DNA of 53,678 bases from a bacterium (GTDB lineage Bacteria; SZUA-79; Acidulodesulfobacterales; Acidulodesulfobacteraceae). The position numbers and the translations under genes are program-made. The stretch spans positions 25,273 through 78,950 of the forward strand of contig JAJZJW010000005.1 of NCBI GenBank assembly GCA_021809845.1. Reading direction: 5' to 3'. Shown piece by piece: positions 16,915-23,172 of the stretch. Below the pieces are notes generated by a model. That model did no database searches, was not told where the DNA came from, and saw only the letters and a list, made by a program, of their open reading frames with translations. Numbering within the stretch: the stretch's first letter is position 1; each line of letters starts with the position of its first letter.

Positions 16915-17550
16915 TTAAGCTTTTGTATATGTGAAATATTTAAAATAAATCCCTAAAGGATTAATGCCTGCAACTTTTAGAGTAGTAGGCGGAATTACCG
17001 CCACCCCGACTAAACCTATATAATTTGCTTCCGATAAAGTATTGCCGTGGGGACCTAATTCTAAGACGGAAAAACTGACCCTGTATGAACTTAAAGATCC
17101 TTTCTGCAGAATATAATGCACTTTGACTAATCTGATATGGGACTCCAAAAAGGGATTGTGAATTTTGAGATAGCGAATAACGACTGTTTTTGCAGCAGGC
17201 AGACTCATTGTTAATATTTTATTCAGTCTTTGCTTCGTGGCAATTCTTGAAGCGACATTGCTAAAAGTATAATCAATATACTGATTAATGTAATACCTGA
17301 TAGTTAAAGGCGAAAGACCGGCATTAGCAGTCAAGGGACGCAATAACTTAATATCCCTCATATTGCCTGCATTATTGACATATACGACATACGGAACGAC
17401 ATGGGTTCTGACAGCTTGAGTATAAAAGCCGATACCCATAATAATTGCAAGGCAAATTGATAAAACGGCAACTAAACGCCAATTTTTAGCCTGATTAATA
17501 TAAGTTCCGTATCTTTCCATCCATTCTTTTCTTGCTTCTAAATATGCCAC
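16915..17550 (-). CDS. trbF: Conjugal transfer protein TrbF (VirB8-like)
   Basis: 211 residues, GTG start at 17550 placed by a strong AGGAGG. One membrane helix (about 25-47) precedes a periplasmic VirB8/TrbF fold that includes the typical YVVYVNNAGNM and the IRYYINQYIDYTFSNVASR helix. TrbF nucleates the inner-membrane part of the channel. Copy 3 of the element palindrome directly abuts its ribosome-binding site (17564-17586), so the trbF-trbG-trbI segment may be controlled there. Confidence 0.9.
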   Translation of the reverse strand: MAYLEARKEWMERYGTYINQAKNWRLVAVLSICLAIIMGIGFYTQAVRTHVVPYVVYVNNAGNMRDIKLLRPLTANAGLSPLTIRYYINQYIDYTFSNVASRIATKQRLNKILTMSLPAAKTVVIRYLKIHNPFLESHIRLVKVHYILQKGSLSSYRVSFSVLELGPHGNTLSEANYIGLVGVAVIPPTTLKVAGINPLGIYFKYFTYTKA

Positions 17551-17563
17551 TTTTTATCCTCCT

Positions 17564-17586
17564 AAGTGGGAACAGTGTTCCCACTT
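17564..17586. promoter_or_regulatory. Element palindrome copy 3
   Basis: 23-bp perfect palindrome, core GTGGGAACAGTGTTCCCAC at 17566-17584. It abuts the AGGAGG of trbF on the minus strand, with the same TATTTAAA context upstream as copies 1 and 4. Confidence 0.8.
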
Positions 17587-17600
17587 TTAAATATTAGAAA

Positions 17601-18353
17601 TTAAAATAAATAACTGAAACCGATACTGATAAAGCCTGTTGATATTTTTTGAGTATAATTTTGTATTAAAGGAATAGATGAGCTTGAATATTCATAATTT
17701 GCGTATTTATAGCTTATAAAAGCGTAAGTGTGATGAGTAATAAAATAAGCAGCTTTTAATTTTAAATTGTAAATAGGTTTATTACCTAATGACTCGCTGT
17801 AAGAATTATTTAAAATGTTTCCGTGAGTTCTAAACATAAGCCCATAAGCGCCGGATAATTCCAAAATGATTTTTGGATATAGGGGCTTTTCTATCTTTAA
17901 GCCGATTAAAGCAAAATCATTCGTAAAATGATTAAAGGAAAGCCCTATTTGGTTATAACCGATGTTCATGTAAGGAATAAAACCTGTATAGGCTTGCGTA
18001 TGCTTGGCAACGGAAAATAAATAGCCTAATTCATAACCAAAATTCATATTGGAAGCATTTTCAGAATAATTTTCGGATGATAAAGAGCCAAAACCGTCGT
18101 TAAAGTAAATTTTATTAAATATTTTGTAATACATAAGTTTTGCGGATAAACCGAAACCGTTAATATAACCGCTCTTAGCAATTGAAGAAAATTGTGATAT
18201 ATCGGTATTACCGCCTAACTTCTGAATATTGTATTTAAAAGTTAATGCGTTGTTATACATAGACAGGGGAGTTACTGCAAAAGCTGGAGTAACTGAAAAA
18301 GAGAATAAAAAAAAATAAATAATGATAATGGTAAATGTTAATAATTTTTTCAT
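17601..18353 (-). CDS. Outer-membrane beta-barrel-like protein
   Basis: 250 residues. A signal peptide (about 1-26, TPAFA) is followed by alternating amphipathic strands rich in Tyr/Phe/Ser (AKLMYYKIF, FGYELGYLFSV, AYTGFIPYMNIGYNQIGLSF, LKLKAAYFITHHTYAFISYKYA), and the chain ends in GFSYLF with a terminal Phe, the signal for BAM-dependent insertion. About 10-12 strands fit. It overlaps the upstream cro-like gene by 4 bp and is the second gene of the transfer operon. Its role could be recipient adhesion, surface exclusion or a pore; it is not a standard Trb component. Confidence 0.65.
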   Translation of the reverse strand: MKKLLTFTIIIIYFFLFSFSVTPAFAVTPLSMYNNALTFKYNIQKLGGNTDISQFSSIAKSGYINGFGLSAKLMYYKIFNKIYFNDGFGSLSSENYSENASNMNFGYELGYLFSVAKHTQAYTGFIPYMNIGYNQIGLSFNHFTNDFALIGLKIEKPLYPKIILELSGAYGLMFRTHGNILNNSYSESLGNKPIYNLKLKAAYFITHHTYAFISYKYANYEYSSSSIPLIQNYTQKISTGFISIGFSYLF

Positions 18354-18574
18354 AAATCCTCCGTATTGATATTTTTATTCGGGTAAAGTAAATCAACAGC
18401 TTTTATTTCTCCATGTGTGTATACTTCTATTCTTAGAGCAAGTTTAGGTGAAGGGATACTTCGAAATCCCCAAATATTATATATGTGCGCTTCAGTAATA
18501 TTTAAATGTAGAGCTAACCGTCTACTTGTAATATTGTTTTCAATACAATATTTTTTGAGTATATGTATATTCAT
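18350..18574 (-). CDS. Cro/YdaS-like HTH regulator, first gene of the transfer operon
   Basis: 74 residues. HILKKYCIENNITSRRLALHLNITEAHIYNIWGFRSIPSPKLALRIEVYTHGEIKAVDLLYP is the YdaS/Cro pattern (helix-turn-helix, then the basic IPSP turn and a short wing). It is divergent from the cI-like XRE gene at 18900, across inverted repeat A. Its ATG lies 7 bp after the -10 box of a strong promoter (TTGACT at 18605-18610, TATTTT at 18582-18587, minus strand), so its mRNA would be essentially leaderless. The pair has the geometry of a phage-type cI/cro switch. Confidence 0.72.
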   Translation of the reverse strand: MNIHILKKYCIENNITSRRLALHLNITEAHIYNIWGFRSIPSPKLALRIEVYTHGEIKAVDLLYPNKNINTEDL

Positions 18575-18581
18575 AATTTAT

Positions 18582-18610
18582 AAAATACAACTTTAATAAA
18601 CATAAGTCAA
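18582..18610 (-). promoter_or_regulatory. Promoter of the transfer operon (left-facing)
   Basis: Minus-strand TTGACT (18605-18610), 17-bp spacer, TATTTT (18582-18587). The predicted start falls on or next to the ATG of the cro-like gene. Overlapping AAGTT/AACTT half-sites suggest repressor control. Confidence 0.65.
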
Positions 18611-18632
18611 GTTATTTTTCAACTTTAATTTA

Positions 18633-18661
18633 ATGAAATTATTTAAACCTTTACTTATAAT
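18633..18661 (+). promoter_or_regulatory. Candidate promoter for the XRE repressor (right-facing)
   Basis: ATGAAA (18633-18638), 17-bp spacer, perfect TATAAT (18656-18661). This would leave a 5' leader of about 230 nt before the XRE gene. The -35 is weak, as expected for a regulated or self-activated promoter. Confidence 0.45.
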
Positions 18662-18736
18662 GAATTTAAATAATTTTTTTATACTTTGTTTTTAAATTGT
18701 ATTTTTATAAATAAAATAATTTTTAGGAGCTTGCCA

Positions 18737-18939
18737 ATGTTTATTTGCAAATACAGGCGAGGGGAAATTTAAAGAATGGTTGGATAAGTTTATCCGAAAT
18801 AGTAGAACAGTTTTCTTTAATAACAAAATCAAAAATTTCAAGTCCTTTTAGGTGTATGCCTATAAAATTTTATAAAACAATAGGCTGGGAAGGTGGTATA
18901 TGTCAAAAGAAGCTAAAAATAAAAATATCAAATTACTAA
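18737..18939 (+). CDS. Doubtful short frames ahead of the XRE gene
   Basis: AGGAG at 18725-18729 precedes an 11-codon frame (ATG 18737, stop at 18772, MFICKYRRGEI). A second frame opens at TTG 18745 and runs 64 codons to 18939, overlapping the XRE start (NGWISLSEIVEQFSLITKSK in its first part). Neither shows a known domain. They might be a leader peptide and a small coupled gene, or simply the untranslated leader. Start choice is uncertain. Confidence 0.25.
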
Positions 18940-19355
18940 AATCGCTTGGTGAAAAAATAAGAAATAAACGCATAGAACTTAAACTTTCGCAAGGAAATAT
19001 TGCTGATTTACTTGATGTTAGTTATACGCAAATTTATCATTATGAAATTGGTAGGTCAGAAATTCCTATAACAAATCTTCTTAAGCTTTGCGAATTTTTT
19101 AATGTAGATATTGATTATTTTGTTAGCGATATTAAGAAGGAAAAACAAAATGAATCTTCCGTGGCTAAATATTCAGAAAACCCTGAGCTGGAAAAAGAAA
19201 TTATGATGTTGAAGGAAATATATAATTACAATGATGAAGACTTAATATACATTGCAAAGAATAATATTGAATTAGCTTATGGATTGTTAAAAAAACAGAG
19301 GAAGCAAAAAGGAGATACAAGATCTGCTAAAAAAAAGGTGGCTAAGAATAATTAA
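18900..19355 (+). CDS. cI-like XRE-family repressor
   Basis: 151 residues. Residues 12-70 form an XRE helix-turn-helix (LGEKIRNKRIELKLSQGNIADLLDVSYTQIYHYEIGRSEIPITNLLKLCEFF), followed by a charged helical region and a Lys-rich tail. It lacks the LexA/CI-type peptidase, so inactivation by RecA-driven cleavage is not expected; an antirepressor or another signal would be needed. AGGTGG lies 3 bp before the ATG. It is divergent from the cro-like gene and is the likely master repressor of the element, acting on both inverted repeats. Confidence 0.85.
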   Translation: MSKEAKNKNIKLLKSLGEKIRNKRIELKLSQGNIADLLDVSYTQIYHYEIGRSEIPITNLLKLCEFFNVDIDYFVSDIKKEKQNESSVAKYSENPELEKEIMMLKEIYNYNDEDLIYIAKNNIELAYGLLKKQRKQKGDTRSAKKKVAKNN

Positions 19356-19421
19356 ATTTGAAAATTAATTAATATAATATAAAATAATAATTTAAATGTC
19401 AATATTTAAGAGAAAATTATT

Positions 19422-19607
19422 ATGGCGGGTTTCCATAAGGGCACTCCTGACAGTTCTGTTATAAAAGAGCAGTTAGAAATATTAAAAAATACTTTGGAGA
19501 TATCAAAAAAGACTCATCATTTGTCTTGGGCAATTCTGATAGTATCTATTTTTATTTTAATAATGACTATAATTGGGGCAATAATTGATTTAGGTTTAAT
19601 AAAGTAA
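19422..19607 (+). CDS. Small single-pass membrane protein
   Basis: 61 residues: a soluble N-terminus (1-35) and one C-terminal membrane helix (LSWAILIVSIFILIMTIIGAIIDLGLI). It lies between the XRE gene and the broken membrane gene, in the same direction. No ribosome-binding site is strong and no family is recognised; it could be a regulator, an exclusion protein or a toxin-like peptide. Confidence 0.5.
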   Translation: MAGFHKGTPDSSVIKEQLEILKNTLEISKKTHHLSWAILIVSIFILIMTIIGAIIDLGLIK

Positions 19608-19657
19608 TAAAAAATTTTAATTCAGTAATAAGGAAAATATAAATAGGATAATCTAAA

Positions 19658-20083
19658 ATGCCAGATAATAATAAAGAAAATATTGCAAATGTGCCTGCTC
19701 CGACTGGCATTGAAGAAAGTTTAAAACCAATAATGGATACTATCATGCCGTTTGCTCAGATACTATCCGAAAATTAAACCGTTACTCAAAACAAGCAAAT
19801 AGAAACTCAAGTCGCCATTCAGATGAAACAAATAGAGGAAAATGCAAAAATATACAACAAAAATATGGAATATAATCACTTACGATTTAAACATACAATT
19901 TATATAGCTCTATCTATTTTTATGCTTATCTTTACTTTAGTATTTGGATTAATTTTTTATAAAAATGATACTGCCGCAGGTATCCAAATATTATATTATG
20001 CAGGAGTGTTTGGAGCCGGTATTTTTAGTGGAGTCGGAGCAAAATCGGCAATTGACAAAAAAAATAAATCAGGAGATATTTAA
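19658..20083 (+). pseudogene. Membrane protein gene split by an in-frame TAA
   Basis: Reading from ATG 19658, 39 codons lead to TAA at 19775-19777, and the same frame then continues without a break to 20083. Joined, it is about 141 residues: an N-terminal soluble part (VPAPTGIEESLKPIMDTIMPFAQILSEN), a Gln/Glu-rich helix, and two membrane segments (HTIYIALSIFMLIFTLVFGLIF and a Gly-rich second helix). A Gln codon CAA mutated to TAA is the simplest explanation. An internal ATG at 19823 could still give the 86-residue membrane half. It may be inactive, or a sequencing error. Confidence 0.6.
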
Positions 20084-20157
20084 TGCAATTAGAAGAATTT
20101 ATAAAAAAATTTAAGGTATTTAAAATGCATTTTAAAGATTTTTATCTTAATAATTGA
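20083..20157 (+). CDS. Possible 24-residue peptide overlapping the previous stop
   Basis: ATG at 20083 overlaps the preceding TAA (TAATG), with AGGAG 7-8 bp upstream, giving MQLEEFIKKFKVFKMHFKDF plus four residues, Lys/Phe-rich and amphipathic. Coupled start and good ribosome-binding site support translation; nothing else is known. It may be the N-terminal stub of a larger lost gene. Confidence 0.3.
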   Translation: MQLEEFIKKFKVFKMHFKDFYLNN

Positions 20158-20373
20158 AAATTTATGCTTTTAAAATTATCAATAAACATAAAATATAATC
20201 CTTATTGATTTTTAGAAATATATGATACAATAAGCAAGAAATAAATAATATGCTAATTTATTTGCAAAATCAAGTAATAAAATCAAACCTAAAAAATTTA
20301 CATAAGATTTTTACATAAATTTTACAACCACAAAAAAGTAATTATATTTTTTAATTAATTTTGGAAATCATAG

Positions 20374-20499
20374 ATGGCTTTAAATCAAACTATTCAAGAA
20401 TCAATTGAACAACAGATTAACCATATAGCTAACTCATATACTGGTATTTATGGGATGCATAAATATTGGTCCAAAAAACCTTATTGTCTTTTAAATTAA
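20374..20499 (+). pseudogene. 5' remnant of a DNA methyltransferase gene
   Basis: 41 codons. The N-terminus IANSYTGIYGMHKYWSKKPY is the start signature of adenine-specific (DUF1156/type III-like) DNA methyltransferases, where MHKYWSKKPYN precedes the first catalytic motif. The homology stops at about 20484 and a stop follows at 20497. No catalytic DPPY motif remains. The break coincides with a convergent truncated reading frame on the other strand (20429-20530), so two gene stubs have been joined by deletion. Confidence 0.6.
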
Positions 20500-20530
20500 A
20501 CTCATAAGGCGCTAAAAATTTTCTTGGCAT
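20429..20530 (-). pseudogene. Convergent 34-codon stub with a good ribosome-binding site
   Basis: ATG at 20530 preceded by AAGAGGT. The frame reads MPRKFLAPYEFNLKDNKV before it runs into the reversed methyltransferase remnant. The start looks genuine while the end is foreign, so it is probably the 5' stub of a deleted gene. No family is recognised. Confidence 0.35.
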
Positions 20531-20606
20531 AAAGATACCTCTTTATTTTGTTAAACTAATTATCTAATATGTATGTAGTAAAATTCTTCCAAAATACTTT
20601 AAATAT

Positions 20607-20903
20607 TTATATAAGTGTATATTTAACAGGCGTTCCAATATAAGTAATATAAAGAAATTTTCTATTGGTAAAATCTTGGGCTGATGTGCTTATTTTAACC
20701 CCTATAACGGCGTTAGCTTCTTCAGGTATGAATATGGAATTTAAAAAGTTATCAATTGACTCTTGTTCTTCATATCTTTTAGGAATAATACCTTGATTGG
20801 AAATTTCTACTGTTGCAGTGTATTGAACTATACGCCAAAATTTTTCAATAATATGAGGCATTGGAATCTGGTTAGTTGTAAAAGCATCAATATTTCGTGC
20901 CAT
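20607..20903 (-). CDS. YbjQ/UPF0145-like protein
   Basis: 98 residues from the ATG at 20903, chosen because GGAGG lies five bases upstream; an in-frame TTG at 20915 reads through it. The C-terminal part EEANAVIGVKISTSAQDFTNRKFLYITYIGTPVKYTLI resembles the YbjQ family (GANAVIG ... YGTAVKV), a pentameric fold of unknown biochemical role. It is minus strand inside the control module and is followed by the gene remnants at 20429-20530. The biological role in the element is not evident. Confidence 0.5.
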   Translation of the reverse strand: MARNIDAFTTNQIPMPHIIEKFWRIVQYTATVEISNQGIIPKRYEEQESIDNFLNSIFIPEEANAVIGVKISTSAQDFTNRKFLYITYIGTPVKYTLI

Positions 20904-20989
20904 AATACCCTCCAAGTTTAGATAAAAAATTATTTTATTTATTATTTATTCAAATATTATAATTAAATTTAAACCTTGCTTATTAATCA

Positions 20990-21628
20990 TTAATAAGATT
21001 TCCCATAAACCAATATAGGAGTTGAGGTATAATCATTTATCTCATAAACTTGCAAATTGCTACCTGTGAAATTTGATACTGCAAATGCTTCAAAACCGTT
21101 TCCGCAGGCAACATCAGGATTTGACGGAAATTTTGGAATAGATGTAAGTTTATGCGGAGCTTGAGTGCTTGCTTTAGGTAGTGCTTTAACAAAATAATAG
21201 AAGTATAATTTTCCCATTGGCGCAAACCCCATATTAACAAAACCTCCTTTAACCAGAGTTCCTGAATTAGTTTCTAATATTCCTGTTTTATTATTAGTCA
21301 ATCCCGAACATTTAAACGGAGCGGCTGCAACATAATTGGATACTTTTATTCCGGGCTTATAAAAATTATGCGCTTGCGTAGTTGCATCAGGAGAGACTGC
21401 TGCCCCTCTGTCGGATAAATAACCTGCGCTTATATACAATGAATTTATAACATTAAAAGCTGTTTCATCGGTAAATATAGCGCCAAGGTTAGTTTGCGCT
21501 TCGAAATCTATCCTTTTATATGAATAAAGCTGTTTTATACTCGGTTTATTAGAACATCCAGCTAAAGCTATAGACGTTATTGAAATTAACAAAAAAGCAA
21601 AAATAATTAGCTTTTTATTTAGTTTCAT
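20990..21628 (-). CDS. Lipoprotein of unknown function in the control module
   Basis: 212 residues. A signal peptide with lipobox LAGC (Cys at about 25) marks an exported, lipid-anchored protein. The mature chain holds several Cys (CSGL, VACGNGF) and no known domain. It is transcribed toward the XRE gene from inverted repeat B, which supplies the same inward promoter as the XRE promoter in repeat A. By position it could be expressed with the repressor in the quiescent state, as expected for a surface-exclusion or maintenance trait; that is an inference. Confidence 0.6.
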   Translation of the reverse strand: MKLNKKLIIFAFLLISITSIALAGCSNKPSIKQLYSYKRIDFEAQTNLGAIFTDETAFNVINSLYISAGYLSDRGAAVSPDATTQAHNFYKPGIKVSNYVAAAPFKCSGLTNNKTGILETNSGTLVKGGFVNMGFAPMGKLYFYYFVKALPKASTQAPHKLTSIPKFPSNPDVACGNGFEAFAVSNFTGSNLQVYEINDYTSTPILVYGKSY

Positions 21629-21658
21629 TTCTTTTCTCCGATTTTATTTTGATTTTAT

Positions 21659-21814
21659 TAAATTATTTTATTTATAAAAATACAATTTAAAAACAAAGTA
21701 TAAAAAAATTATTTAAATTCATTATAAGTAAAGGTTTAAATAATTTCATTAAATTAAAGTTGTAAATAACTTGACTTATGTTTATTAAAGTTGTATTTTA
21801 TAAATTATGAATAT
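21659..21814. repeat. Inverted repeat B (156 bp), second bidirectional promoter region
   Basis: Reverse complement of 18567-18722 with one small difference. On the plus strand it carries TTGACT (21771-21776), 17 bp, TATTTT (21794-21799) and then ATG at 21807, which opens a four-codon frame (MNIG, stop at 21821), the truncated copy of the cro-like start. On the minus strand it carries TATAAT (21721-21726) facing the lipoprotein. Confidence 0.9.
21771..21799 (+). promoter_or_regulatory. Promoter of the rep-par-topo-relaxase operon (right-facing)
   Basis: TTGACT, 17-bp spacer, TATTTT, identical to the transfer-operon promoter in repeat A. It lies about 95 bp upstream of the rep start, after the MNIG mini-frame. 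The shared operators imply that both arms respond to the same regulator. Confidence 0.65.
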
Positions 21815-21895
21815 AGGATAATTAAACTTACTACTCATAGTGGGTTATATCTCTATAGTAAATAATAACTTAAAAAATTAATAAAATATATTTTT

Positions 21896-22855
21896 ATGGA
21901 TCAAAATAATTGGAAAGATGAAATTTTAGATTTTTATCAAAAATTAGGTTTTACCCAGATTTCAAACATTTTAATAATAAATATAGGCAAACTTGGAATT
22001 AGTGGCAATGAATATTTAATTATTTCGGTAATTAAAATGTTTGCTTTTCAAAAAGATAAGTCATTTCCAAGTTTAGCAAAACTTATGAATATTACATCTC
22101 TTTCAAAACACACGATTATAGATACATTAAAATCGTTAGAAAAGAAAGGGTTTTTGAAAATTATTAAAAATTTAAACAGTAATAATTCATATAAAAGTAA
22201 TACATATAGTTTAAAGCCTTTACTTGAAATAATAAAAAAAATAACGATTAATAGTATTAAAAATGAAAATATAGGGGTAGTGCAAAATTTGCACTACGGT
22301 AGTGCAGAAATTGCACCAGGGGTAGTGCAAATTTTGCACCCTAATAATAAGAATATAAATAATAAGAATACAAATACCCCCCTACCCCCCAATTTTGAAA
22401 ATAAAAAATGCGAGGGGGAATTAATTTCAAATCAAAATCTTAAAACTCTAAATAAGAAATATTCAGAAAAGGAAGTAGATATCGCATATCAATTTTTAAA
22501 GTATTTAATAAAACAAGGCAAAGAAATTAAAGACCCCCTCGCATTTTTATTCACGCTTCTTAAAAATAAGACTTACGAAGATATAACAGAAATTGAAATA
22601 CAACGGCAGCAAAAAGAAATAGAAGAACGCAAAAATAAATCACAGCAATATAAACAGCAAGAATTTGACGACTATTTAGACAAAAAAACTAATGACACAT
22701 TTGAAGCTATGGGTCCGGATGAAATAAACGAAAAAATTAATGAAATAAAAAAGACTTTACAGTGTAGCGATCAGCTGAAAGACGGTTTTGCTATTTTACA
22801 ACTAAAAGCAAAAATCAGAAAAGATTTAGAAAGTCATCTGATTAACAGCTCTTAA
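21896..22855 (+). CDS. Replication initiator with winged-helix DNA-binding domain
   Basis: 319 residues. Residues 25-115 form an HTH_36-like winged helix (ISGNEYLIISVIKMF ... SFPSLAKLMNITSLSKHTIIDTLKSLEKKGFLKII), as in phage and plasmid replisome organisers. A linker (about 127-150, VVQNLHYGSAEIAPGVVQILHP) is encoded by three iterons (22276-22339), the lambda-O-like plan where the origin lies inside the initiator gene. The C-terminal half is helical and charged. It heads the plus-strand operon and would let the excised circle replicate. Confidence 0.75.
   Translation: MDQNNWKDEILDFYQKLGFTQISNILIINIGKLGISGNEYLIISVIKMFAFQKDKSFPSLAKLMNITSLSKHTIIDTLKSLEKKGFLKIIKNLNSNNSYKSNTYSLKPLLEIIKKITINSIKNENIGVVQNLHYGSAEIAPGVVQILHPNNKNINNKNTNTPLPPNFENKKCEGELISNQNLKTLNKKYSEKEVDIAYQFLKYLIKQGKEIKDPLAFLFTLLKNKTYEDITEIEIQRQQKEIEERKNKSQQYKQQEFDDYLDKKTNDTFEAMGPDEINEKINEIKKTLQCSDQLKDGFAILQLKAKIRKDLESHLINSS
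22276..22339. other. Candidate replication origin: three palindromic iterons
   Basis: GGTAGTGCAAAATTTGCAC at 22276-22294, GGTAGTGCAGAAATTGCAC at 22298-22316 and GGTAGTGCAAATTTTGCAC at 22321-22339. Spacing is 22 and 23 bp, two helical turns, so the sites lie on one face. Each holds a palindromic GTGCAnnnTTGCAC. They lie inside the rep coding frame. Confidence 0.7.
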
Positions 22856-22886
22856 TATTTAAATAATAAATAAAATTAATATTTAA

Positions 22887-22909
22887 AAGTGGGAACACTG
22901 TTCCCACTT
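22887..22909. promoter_or_regulatory. Element palindrome copy 4
   Basis: 23-bp perfect palindrome, core GTGGGAACACTGTTCCCAC. It directly abuts the AGGAGG (22910-22915) of the small gene before parA. Confidence 0.8.
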
Positions 22910-22923
22910 AGGAGGATAAAAAA

Positions 22924-23160
22924 ATGAATTGTGTAATGTCAGGCGGATATAGCGATATTAAGAAAATAAATAAATCAGATAAAATTATTCAAGCATTAGA
23001 AATAAAAGGCATTTATGAAAAAAATAATTATTTTATTATTCCTGTAAATATGGGCGAGTTTAAGCTTTATACGGTTAAATATTGTAACGATTCTGTTAGT
23101 CCTTTATTTGATAATTTGCAAGAAGCAATTAGTGTATTTTTAAAATTAACAAGTAATTAA
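22924..23160 (+). CDS. Small protein ahead of parA, unknown
   Basis: 78 residues, soluble, mixed alpha/beta (IIQALEIKGIYEKNNYFIIPVNMGEFKLYTVKYC), with AGGAGG eight bases before the ATG. It lies 12 bp before parA and is preceded by palindrome copy 4. A role in partition or regulation is suggested by context only. Confidence 0.6.
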   Translation: MNCVMSGGYSDIKKINKSDKIIQALEIKGIYEKNNYFIIPVNMGEFKLYTVKYCNDSVSPLFDNLQEAISVFLKLTSN

Positions 23161-23172
23161 GGAATATTAATT

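Larger units (their letters stand above)
18567..18722. repeat. Inverted repeat A (156 bp), bidirectional promoter region
   Basis: Nearly identical to the reverse complement of 21659-21814; the only difference I see is in GTTATTTTTCAAC versus GTTATTTACAAC. It contains two back-to-back promoters and alternating AAGTT/AACTT half-sites, with CAACTTTAAT occurring twice about 32 bp apart. It separates the cro-like gene (minus) from the XRE gene (plus). Confidence 0.9.

Noticed and set aside
18900-19355. SOS-cleavable CI repressor
   Set aside because: The C-terminal half has no Ser-Lys peptidase domain, so RecA-induced self-cleavage is not supported.
20374-20530. Active DNA methyltransferase or restriction system
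   Set aside because: Only about 37 residues of the N-terminus remain, without any catalytic motif.
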